Below, in pieces: positions 23,844 through 30,810 of a stretch of 30,810 bases of DNA. The stretch lies in the NCBI GenBank assembly GCA_035526335.1, contig DATLCN010000027.1, forward strand, positions 1-30,810, read 5' to 3'. Origin of the DNA: GCA-2861595 sp035526335 (GTDB lineage Bacteria; Actinomycetota; Acidimicrobiia; Acidimicrobiales; GCA-2861595). Each line of letters begins with the position of its first letter. Position 1 is the stretch's first letter. The notes beneath the pieces are model-generated. The model had not been told where the DNA came from and ran no database searches. It saw only the letters and a program-made list of their open reading frames with translations. The position numbers were made by a program, and so were the translations under genes.

Positions 23844-23926
23844 TGTCATCGCCGAACGGCGATGGCGCTGTCCTGCGCCTTTAGCCTCTAAGGCGACACA
23901 CTACCGGCGCTTCGTGCCCGTAGCGA

Positions 23927-24400
23927 TCACGAAATGCCCGGCGAAACCGGTTCCAGGGCGTTGGCCGCCTCACGGTCTGCCTCGTCGGTGACGTGCGCGT
24001 ACAGCTCCATGGTCAGATTCGACGAGGCGGACCGGCACGGCATTGCATCACCCGGGACGTTCTCGTCCACGAGCGTGCTCATGGCGACGTGCCGCAGGCC
24101 GTGGAAGGTGACGAAAGATCCAGACCGACCCGCTTCACGGCCGGCCGGAACGTGCGCTCGGCGAACCGCCGGCGCAGGATGCCGCATCGGGGACCGACGA
24201 ACACGAGGGCCAGGCGGTCGCCGACAGCTTCCGGTCGGTGCTCCCGGAGATGACGAGCCAGGTCACTCGACAGGAACGGCGGCACGGCGAGGGTGCGAAG
24301 CCTGCCTGTGGTCTTCGCCTCGCCCGGCACACCCGCAGGTGCCCCGCAATCTCCTCGACACCTGCGCCACGGGTGTTCGATTCGCCCGGTTGACCTGGGC
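23927..24400 (-). pseudogene. Tyrosine integrase remnant, frameshifted
   Basis: Two minus-strand frames join near 24120. The upstream frame has KTTGRLRTLAVPPFLSSDLA and LVFVGPRCGILRRRFAERTF; the downstream frame has SFVTFHGLRHVAMSTLVDEN, then LTMELYAHVTDEADREAANAL. Together they form the catalytic part of a phage-type integrase (GLRH, a Tyr in LYAHVT), but LGH and several residues between are degraded. The N-terminal part is missing. It sits next to the tRNA-Ile fragment as expected for int-att order. Confidence 0.8.
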
Positions 24401-24411
24401 GGGGGCCCGGG

Positions 24412-24600
24412 GTGGTGCTGGGCGGGGGCGGCCACAAGCCGGGCGAGGCCGACGACACCGAGGCGTGCTACCAGCAACTCGAGGCCTGGGCACGGGACAC
24501 CTTCGACCTGGAGTCGGTGGGGCACCGCTGGTCTGCCCAGACTACGTGACGATCGACCAGGTGCCGTACATCGTCCGCTGCCCGCGCAGGTGGGACTTGC
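24412..24600 (+). pseudogene. FAD-dependent oxidoreductase fragment
   Basis: The plus strand reads VVLGGGGHKPGEADDT, EACYQQLEAWARDTF, LESVGHRWSAQ, then after a one-base frameshift near 24541 DYVTIDQVPYI. This is the internal part of a DAO-type FAD oxidoreductase (the kind with a C-terminal Rieske domain). Both ends are missing. Confidence 0.6.
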
Positions 24601-24644
24601 CCCTGCCACGGCTCGCGGTTCACCATCGCTGGGGAGCGCAGTCG

Positions 24645-25478
24645 CTACGCCCTCAGAGGCTTGGTGGCGGAGATGACAAGGCCGCGGATCTTGCCGTCGA
24701 CATCTGTCTTTCCAAAGCGTTCTTCGATGGCTGCTGCGGCCACCGCGGTTGCTTCGGCAAGCCGTGATTGGTGTCGGATTTCGATCTCATTGCGCAAGGG
24801 TGTGCCCTGGCAGAAAGCAATCGCCGGGACCTCGGCCGACTTTGCCCGGCTCCGAGCCTCCAACACCGCGACACGCGCCGGTGAAGCGAATCCGCCGGCT
24901 GCGACATCGGCCTGGATCGTGGCCTCGTCGAAATAGCCATACGGCGTGCGGGCTAGGAAAAGCGGCGGATCGTCGGCGAACAAGCCCGCGACCGCCTCGG
25001 TGACCACCGCCGCGAACTCGTTGTGCTCGATCGCGTCCCACACGTTGAACAAGAACACACCACCGGGGCGCAGCACCCGAGCCACCTCAGCGAACGCGGT
25101 GGGCCGATCGGGGAAGAACATCACCCCGAACTGGCACACCACTGCATCGAAGCTGGCGTCACCGAACGGCAGATCCATCACGTCCCCGCTCTGCCACAGC
25201 ACCGGACGCGACGTGCCAACTGATTGGCCGTAATCGATCATCGGCTGACTCAGATCCGTAGCGGTGATCGACACCGATGCTGGTAGACCAGCCGCCATGG
25301 CTCGGGTCACCACACCGCTGCCCGCAGCGACCTCGAGTATCGACCCGACGTCGAGGTCTCGAAGGCGAGCAACGAGATCATCGGCGTAGGGCTGAAAGAT
25401 CAGCGGCACCAGATGCCGGTCGTACAACTCCGGCACCGAGCCGGCGAATACGACGTCCGATTCATGACGATCCGACAA
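24645..25478 (-). CDS. Class I SAM-dependent methyltransferase
   Basis: The protein is 277 aa, starting at TTG 25478 with GAGGGGG about five bases upstream. Motif I is ILEVAAGSGVVTRAM, the acidic residue after strand 2 is in TATDLSQPM, and motif IV is FDAVVCQFGVMFF. This is the Ubi/Gly methylase layout (Methyltransf_11/25). The substrate cannot be told; small-molecule or quinone-type targets are typical. No partner gene is adjacent. Confidence 0.88.
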   Translation of the reverse strand: MSDRHESDVVFAGSVPELYDRHLVPLIFQPYADDLVARLRDLDVGSILEVAAGSGVVTRAMAAGLPASVSITATDLSQPMIDYGQSVGTSRPVLWQSGDVMDLPFGDASFDAVVCQFGVMFFPDRPTAFAEVARVLRPGGVFLFNVWDAIEHNEFAAVVTEAVAGLFADDPPLFLARTPYGYFDEATIQADVAAGGFASPARVAVLEARSRAKSAEVPAIAFCQGTPLRNEIEIRHQSRLAEATAVAAAAIEERFGKTDVDGKIRGLVISATKPLRA

Positions 25479-25829
25479 TTGACCCCCTCGATGGACTTCC
25501 CGCGCGGAGCCTCCCACGCCACCCTTACACTAACGGGAGCACTCATCGGTGCTGACAGGAGTCCCCTATCCAGCGAGGCGCTTGCCCACCAAAGCGGCGA
25601 GACTACCCCGCCGGGGGGTGACGGGGTACATGGTGACCCGCCGCCTCCTGCCCCTCGCCGGCAAACGCCTCGCCCAGATTACCGGGAGATCACGGCGGCG
25701 CCCCGCGAACAGGGTGAGAGTGCCGAGAAAGCACTCATATCACGACCGGACATCGACCTAAACGCCGCGAGGCTCGCGGAGCGCTCGACGACGCAGGACG
25801 GGAGGCAACGGCTTCGCCGTGGTTCGCAC

Positions 25830-27866
25830 CTACTTCGCTTGGCGCTGAGTCTCCGTGGCGCTTGGTGCGGCCTCGCGGGAGGGAACCTGGATGGTCGGGC
25901 TTCTCGAGCCGTCCGGAGCCACCCTCTCTGCCACAGGCCGAGGGGCTGTTTCTTCGCGGCCCCTGTCGCGAGCCTCGGCCCTGGCCCGAGACCGCTCGTG
26001 ACGGTTTGCGGCTTTATCGATCTGAAACGGCACCGAAGTGACAACTGTGTTTGGACGGTCGAGCAGAGCCAACTTCAAGACCAACGCGCTCTGGCCATGA
26101 AGGAAGTTGGCGAAACTCCGCAGGCGCACCACAAATTCCGGGATAACGACGGTGATCGTGTCGATGTGCCAGCGCTCGTCCAAGTCGTCGAGGTACAGCT
26201 CGACCTCCTGGCTCAACTCTCGGTAAGGAGACTTCACGATGTCGAGAGGTACGTCGACTTTGAACCGTCGCCATTCGGACTGCATCCGCTCGCTGTCGGC
26301 GTCATCGAAGGCAACGTACAGAGCTGCCAGATGATTGGGCCGGAGAGATTTGGCGTAGTTCAGCGCTTTGAATACGCCTTTGTGGACGCTGCCGACCAGT
26401 ACGACGACGGCGTGGTTGAGCGGTTCGGGCCGTACCTGCTCAGGAGTGATGGTGATCGCCGCCACCACGTGGTCGTAATGGCGCCGGATGGCCAGGAAGA
26501 TAGCGATGATCCCGGGCACCACGACGATCGGCACCCAGGCGCCAATTGCGAACTTGGTGATCCCGACGATGAGGGTGACCACGAGCGTCGCAACCGCGCC
26601 CACGCCGTTTACGACTGTGCCCTTTTTCCAGCCTGGCTCCCGGAGCTTGAGGTGGTGGCGGACCATTCCGGCCTGGCTGAGGGTGAAGGAGGTGAACACG
26701 CCGATGGCGTAAAGAGGGATCAGCGCTGAGGTGATACCGCCGAAGGCGACTATGAGGCCTGCGGAAGCGATGGCTAGGAACAGGACGCCATTAGAGAACA
26801 CGAGCCGATCCCCGCGGTTCGAGAACTGCCGAGGAAGGTATCCATCGCGGGCGATGATCGACGACAGACGCGGGAAGTCGGCATAGGCCGTGTTTGCCGC
26901 GAGCACGAGGATTGCTGCAGTGGCGAACTGTAGAACCAGGTAGAAGGGTCCGTCGCCGACCACCGCCCGAGCCATCTGGGAGAGGACGGTCTCCTCGTGG
27001 CTCGGAAATGGCTTCAAGTGATGGGCCAACACCGACGCCGCAAAGAAAAGGGTCCCCAGGATGCCGGCCATCCAGAGCAGTGTTGTGGCCGCGTTCCTGG
27101 ACTCGGGCTTCTGGAATGCTGGAACGCCGTTTGAGATCGCCTCCACGCCGCTGAGGGCAACGGCCCCGGAGGAGAACCCTCGGAGAAGCAAAAAGAGGGT
27201 CAGGTTGCCGCCGGCGGCGCGCAGGCCTTCGAACTTCTCCGGGTCGAAGGGCACAGGGTTGATGTGCCCGAAGTAAGTTCGGAAAAGGCCGATCCCCAGC
27301 ATCGTGGCGAGCGAGAAGATATAGATATAGGTGGGTAGCGCAAAGACGCGGCCCGACTCCTTCACACCACGCAGATTGACCACTGTGATGAAGGCGATGA
27401 GACCCAGACAGAGGAGCACACGCTGCTCCGCAAGCCCCCGGAAGGTCGGGATCGAGATGATGGCTGCAACGCCGGCCGAGATGGATACGGCAACTGTCAG
27501 GATGTAGTCGACCAGTAGCGATCCGCCGGCAACGAGCGAGGGAATCTTTCCCAGGTTCTCCCGGCTGACGATGTAGGAGCCTCCACCGCTTGGATAGGCG
27601 AAAATGGTCTGGCGGTACGAGAAGGTGACGATGGCCAACAGGACGGCGACGGCAAGACCGATCGGGACGAGGTCGGAGAGCCCGAGGGCAAGGCTCGAGG
27701 CGCCAAGGGCAGTGACGAAGAGGATCTCCTCTGTGGCGTAGGCGGTCGAGGAGATGGCGTCGGAGGAGAAGACCGCTAGGGCGATCTTCTTGGGGATGCG
27801 CTGATGTTCTTCCTCGTCGGAGGAAAGCGGCCGCCCGACCATCAGTCGCTTGAGCATCGAGGTCAC
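25830..27866 (-). CDS. APC-superfamily permease with C-terminal regulatory domain
   Basis: The protein is 678 aa. About twelve membrane spans (30-480) start with the typical APC helix 1 pattern FSSDAISSTAYATEE; YPSGGGSYIVS and SGVEAISNGVPAF are further permease motifs. The soluble C-terminus (about 490-610, HAVVVLVGSVHKGVFKALNYA) resembles a universal-stress-protein fold, followed by a charged disordered tail. This combination is that of KimA-like potassium/amino-acid permeases, several of which respond to c-di-AMP; the substrate here is an inference. The start may be the GTG at 27866 or the ATG at 27857. No ydaO-type riboswitch was recognised upstream. Confidence 0.85.
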   Translation of the reverse strand: MTSMLKRLMVGRPLSSDEEEHQRIPKKIALAVFSSDAISSTAYATEEILFVTALGASSLALGLSDLVPIGLAVAVLLAIVTFSYRQTIFAYPSGGGSYIVSRENLGKIPSLVAGGSLLVDYILTVAVSISAGVAAIISIPTFRGLAEQRVLLCLGLIAFITVVNLRGVKESGRVFALPTYIYIFSLATMLGIGLFRTYFGHINPVPFDPEKFEGLRAAGGNLTLFLLLRGFSSGAVALSGVEAISNGVPAFQKPESRNAATTLLWMAGILGTLFFAASVLAHHLKPFPSHEETVLSQMARAVVGDGPFYLVLQFATAAILVLAANTAYADFPRLSSIIARDGYLPRQFSNRGDRLVFSNGVLFLAIASAGLIVAFGGITSALIPLYAIGVFTSFTLSQAGMVRHHLKLREPGWKKGTVVNGVGAVATLVVTLIVGITKFAIGAWVPIVVVPGIIAIFLAIRRHYDHVVAAITITPEQVRPEPLNHAVVVLVGSVHKGVFKALNYAKSLRPNHLAALYVAFDDADSERMQSEWRRFKVDVPLDIVKSPYRELSQEVELYLDDLDERWHIDTITVVIPEFVVRLRSFANFLHGQSALVLKLALLDRPNTVVTSVPFQIDKAANRHERSRARAEARDRGREETAPRPVAERVAPDGSRSPTIQVPSREAAPSATETQRQAK

Positions 27867-28052
27867 CGTATGAAGCTACGCGTCGCGCGTGAGGCGGGCG
27901 AAGTTGGCGTCTCAGGGTAAGTGCCGTGGATCATCGTCTCCGCGCTCGACGAGCGGTACCCAATGCCTGGCCCGGTGAGAAGGCGCGGGGAGGCGGGGTC
28001 GTCGTCGAGCTTCTGCGGGTCTGGCTTGCGTACACACGTAGGTACCGCGTCT

Positions 28053-28172
28053 CGTCTGCTCGTGCCCGGTGGGGTCGAGGCCCTCCGACGCCGCGTGCTC
28101 GCCGCCCTGACCGAGGCGGACTGGGAGGCGGCGGCATCCGGGTTCGGCGATCCCGACCTCGCCGACGAGTGA
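28053..28172 (+). pseudogene. 3' gene remnant, unknown
   Basis: The last 35-40 codons before TGA at 28172 have strong GC3 bias and read GGVEALRRRVLAALTEADWE, then ASGFGDPDLADE. Upstream in the same frame the composition turns random. It looks like the tail of a lost gene, convergent with the HIT-like fragment. Confidence 0.3.
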
Positions 28173-28175
28173 CCG

Positions 28176-28564
28176 TCGCACTCATCGACGACCAAGCGGT
28201 CGGCGGTCAGATCCGGGAAGTCGAGGTGGGTACGAGGGTGCAGCACCGCGCCTGGGAGCGATTCGGGCTCCGGGGACATGCTCACCAACCACCGCTCGTC
28301 GGTCCACACGAAGTCCTGGTCGGTGCGGTGGCAGGTCCCGCACTCCTCTGCGGTCACGTCCCGGCGGGGCGGTTCGGACAACACGGGATCCTCCAGCGGC
28401 CGAACTCTAAGGCCCTCGGTCACGAACGGGAAGATCGGCCAGTGTGCGGTCCGGGGCAGTGCCAGGCTGCCGTCCTCGCCGTCGGAGCCGCGGGCTCGAG
28501 CGGTGATCTCGAACGGATCCAGGCGCGCTCGCCCGGCGATGTCGTGTCGCTCCTCGTCCTCCAC
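28176..28564 (-). pseudogene. HIT-like protein, N-terminal fragment
   Basis: From the ATG at 28564 about 125 residues are coding-like: HDIAGRARLDPFEITARA, HWPIFPFVTEGLRVRPL, ECGTCHRTDQDFVWTDERW, then HPRTHLDFPDL. The knuckle plus WxxxERW and HPRxHxD pattern is like the N-terminal half of actinobacterial HIT-family hydrolases. The active-site HxHxH part is missing, as the frame turns to Arg/Ser-rich noise after about 28190. It is a 3'-truncated gene. Confidence 0.55.
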
Positions 28565-29668
28565 GCCGGGATTCTAGAGGCGCCACCGCTGACTCACGCG
28601 GCTGAGCGGACCGATCACCGGCCGTGACGGGCAGCTTCTCGCCGGGGCGAGCAGCGACATGGGACGCCGGGCGATCCAGCGTCGGTCGCAGCCGCAGCCG
28701 GCCGTTCCTCGCCGCCCGGCATGATGGCTGGACCTGGCGGGCGCTCGCGAGTGGTTGGTTCATGAAGGACGCTCGGGGTCCGGTACAACCTGGCCCAGCG
28801 CGAAGCGGTGAAGGTCGCACCGGACCCGCGCTTCTGCCTCTCAACCAGAACCTGACCGGCAGGCCATGGCGGCGCGGTTCCTGGACAACCTCGACGCCAT
28901 CGCCGCCGCCTGCGCGGGTAAGGGCCCTTCGAGTGCCAGCCGCACCACGGTGCCCACGAAACCGAGGTACGCCCCGCCGCTGACAGGATCGATGGCGACG
29001 CCTGTCAGTGTCCGCCAGACCCCGAGATGCTCCGGGAAAAGATCTGGCATGTTCCAGCACGGATCTGGCACGACGGGGCGGCCTCTGGCGAGTGACCGCA
29101 AGAACCGTGATTTGCCGCTCTGTGCCAGTGCTTCTGGCACTGATCTGGCACGAGATAGACACGTGCGACCCGATCCCGAGTCGGCCCGACCTGCCGGTCC
29201 ACCGCACCGAACGTCGGCCAATGGGGTTCGGTGCGGCTCTCGAGCGCCTTGGCGCTCGCGACGACCAGATCGGTGCAGACGCCACTTCGGCCGCCCGGCG
29301 CTGAGGCACCGGAGAACGCCACTTCTTTGCGTCCCCCTATCCGGCGTTCAGGGATGGCTCGCCGCCCGCGCCGCCGCGCGCGTTCTGGGACAGCGGCGGG
29401 TGGGCACGCCGTGCGCGCCGATCGCCGAATCCGTCGCGTGCCAGACGTTGGCGCGGCTCCGGTCGTCGAGTACTCGATCAGTTGCCGGCGCCGGACAGCG
29501 ATCGCCGGCCGACAGAGGTCGGTCGTGGTCAGACTCCGCGTTCGGCGAACGTGCCAAACGTTCGTCAAAACCGCTGATCTCCGGTGCCGAGATTCAAGGC
29601 ACCGTGCTGATGTGGACGTGGATCGGCGATGAGCGCGCTACAACCTTCAGGCTGCCAGGGCCATGGCC
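28565..29668. other. Gene-poor stretch, about 1.1 kb
   Basis: I find no convincing gene on either strand. A short coding-like patch (AMAARFLDNLDAIAAACAGKG, about 28863-28924) suggests gene debris. Between 29040 and 29155 ATCTGGCA occurs three times (29043, 29061 and 29143 approximately), and GTGCCAG/CTGGCAC forms a 7-bp hairpin at 29122-29140. Confidence 0.4.
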
Positions 29669-30810
29669 TCACTTGAGTCGGTAGCCGACGCCGCGGACAG
29701 TCTCGATGCGGTCGGAAACGGCTCCCAGTTTCTTCCGGAGGCTGCGAATCACGACGTCGACCGTGTTGCTGCCACCGTCGTAACTCGTGCCCCATACCTC
29801 GCGGAGTAGGGCGGCGCGCGACACCGGCGCCGCAGGGTGGGCGGCGAGCGTGTTCAGTACTCCGAATTCGAGCGGCGACAACTGGATGCGAGCGCCACCG
29901 AGATCGACGCTGCGGTCGCGCTCATCGAGGAATGGCTGATCGCTCTCGCCGAGCTCCGCCGCGGCGATGCGGTTGAGCCACCCGTCGACGGAGTCCGGTC
30001 CGAAGTCGAGCGCCGCGAGGTGGAACGGTTCGCCGCCGACCTCGATGGGTTCGTCGAAGGTACGGAAGCCGAGCGTGCGCAGGGCGTCGAGGAAGGGCCG
30101 GGGGTCGCGGACGCTGAGGTAAAGCCGACCCAGGTGTGGCCGCAGGCGGAAGTAATCACGCTTGACATCGAGCAACGCCGCGGCTTGCACACCGCTCGGG
30201 CCCTCGCCGGTGCCGGCGGCGAGCCAGCGCCGGTGGGTGAGAGTCCGCTGGCCGGGAGGCAGCGGGTGCAGCGCGGCGTGCCGCGACCAAGCTGCCACCA
30301 CTGGGTCGGCTCGCTCGAGCGATGGCGGGATGTCTCGCCACTCGGCGACGATCGAACACCCGACGACGGCCCCGGTCCGATCGCGCACCGAACGGACCGC
30401 GGCAGGACGAAGGCGCAACCACGCGTCCAACACCGAGGCACCCTCCGGTGTCTCGAACTCGTGCCACAACGCTCGCAGAGCTTCGGCGTCCTCCTCCCGC
30501 GACCTCTCGACACTGAAGGCATGGGCAGTCGCAGGGAACATCGCCTCGCGGACGAAAGGGTTGTCGATGAGGAAAAGGAGGTCCGCGGTGAATCGGTGGA
30601 GGTCACTCGCGCCCGCCCGCCGGGTCTCGTTCTGAAGATGGCGCCACGCGGCCGAGCGCAGTTCGCGAAACCGCTCAGGTTCGAGGGCGCGCAGCCGGGC
30701 GGAGACTGCGGCTTGCACCGCATCGTGGAGCCGCAACCCTTCCGATGTTTCGTCTACGAAGCTGAGCGCCCCGAGTCTCTCCATCGCGTCTGCGTCCTGG
30801 CAGGCCATCG
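29669..30810 (-). CDS. Partial STAND-like protein ending in an OmpR-type winged helix
   Basis: The 5' end lies beyond the right edge; 379 residues are visible. The first about 60 (RLHDAVQAAVSARLRALEPE, then WRHLQNE) look like the helical end of a STAND/NB-ARC-type ATPase. The middle (about 100-280) has alternating strands and helices with TGAVVGCSIVAEW, resembling a GNAT-like acyltransferase fold. The last about 85 residues (IQLSPLEFGVLNTLAAHP, TVDVVIRSLRKKLG, then TVRGVGYRLK) are a clear OmpR/PhoB winged helix. A DNA-binding domain at the C-terminus of such a protein is unusual. It is probably a signal-sensing transcription factor, ligand unknown. Confidence 0.75.
   Translation of the reverse strand, partial: MACQDADAMERLGALSFVDETSEGLRLHDAVQAAVSARLRALEPERFRELRSAAWRHLQNETRRAGASDLHRFTADLLFLIDNPFVREAMFPATAHAFSVERSREEDAEALRALWHEFETPEGASVLDAWLRLRPAAVRSVRDRTGAVVGCSIVAEWRDIPPSLERADPVVAAWSRHAALHPLPPGQRTLTHRRWLAAGTGEGPSGVQAAALLDVKRDYFRLRPHLGRLYLSVRDPRPFLDALRTLGFRTFDEPIEVGGEPFHLAALDFGPDSVDGWLNRIAAAELGESDQPFLDERDRSVDLGGARIQLSPLEFGVLNTLAAHPAAPVSRAALLREVWGTSYDGGSNTVDVVIRSLRKKLGAVSDRIETVRGVGYRLK

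Noticed and set aside
23844..23915. 5' half of tRNA-Ile with an intron
   Set aside because: No D-arm or matching acceptor strand; the hairpin-like sequences there do not restore a tRNA.
27867..27990. Possible c-di-AMP (ydaO) riboswitch before the permease
   Set aside because: The family often has one, but I could not match the conserved blocks; only scattered G-rich pieces are present.

Overview
The window is high-GC DNA with strong GC3 bias and many GTG/TTG starts. It carries the actinobacterial fhaA-fhaB-pstP-rodA-pbpA-pknB cluster plus crgA, which places it in Actinomycetota near the replication-origin region. A tRNA-Leu(CAG) just before fhaA and ileT/alaT-type tRNA sequences elsewhere also recall the origin-proximal order known from mycobacteria. 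Several genes (the large APC permease, the DUF3467 protein, the acyl-ACP desaturase) fit a deep-branching actinobacterium such as Acidimicrobiia, but the class is an inference.

Layout. (1) 1-5067 is accessory: a partial ORF at the left edge, a small unknown ORF, a complete IS21-family element (1083-3772, istA, istB and a third zinc-knuckle ORF), a NUDIX hydrolase, and a divergent small winged-helix regulator behind a triple CCATGGT repeat. The IS splits a membrane-protein gene that was translationally coupled to the NUDIX gene; removing the IS with one copy of a GATC target duplication restores a 158-codon reading frame. (2) 5068-13692 is the conserved core: tRNA-Leu, then a six-gene, tightly overlapping operon for peptidoglycan elongation and Ser/Thr phosphorylation signalling, a convergent glutamine amidotransferase (PabA/TrpG), CrgA and a small membrane zinc-ribbon protein. 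(3) 13702-17007 is metabolic: thiolase, 1-Cys peroxiredoxin, a divergent acyl-ACP desaturase with a perfect 20-bp palindrome upstream, and a FluC fluoride channel. (4) 17196-18662 is a beta-type DNA methyltransferase with a long unrecognised C-terminal domain.

(5) From 18783 on the window is a graveyard of integrated elements. A 47-bp direct repeat of the 3' part of tRNA-Ala(TGC) (18783 and 20618) brackets a 1.8-kb mini-island. It holds a solitary group II intron domain V, the C-terminal stub of a tyrosine integrase, an antitoxin/PIN-toxin pair and a DUF433 gene; two identical 19-bp repeats lie inside its ends. Beyond the intact tRNA-Ala come a DUF3467 gene broken by one amber codon, small unknown ORFs and a saccharopine-dehydrogenase-like enzyme. 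A 3' fragment of tRNA-Ile(GAT) follows, sitting next to a frameshifted integrase remnant. (6) To its right, probably the cargo of a second element whose intact tRNA-Ile lies outside the window, are a broken FAD oxidoreductase fragment, a SAM methyltransferase, a large APC permease, gene fragments (HIT-like), an approximately 1-kb gene-poor stretch, and a partial STAND-like protein ending in an OmpR-type winged helix.

The best candidates for something undescribed are the NUDIX/three-TM membrane cassette with its divergent regulator, the third ORF of the IS21 element, the methyltransferase C-terminal domain and the STAND/GNAT-like/winged-helix protein. None can be confirmed without database searches.
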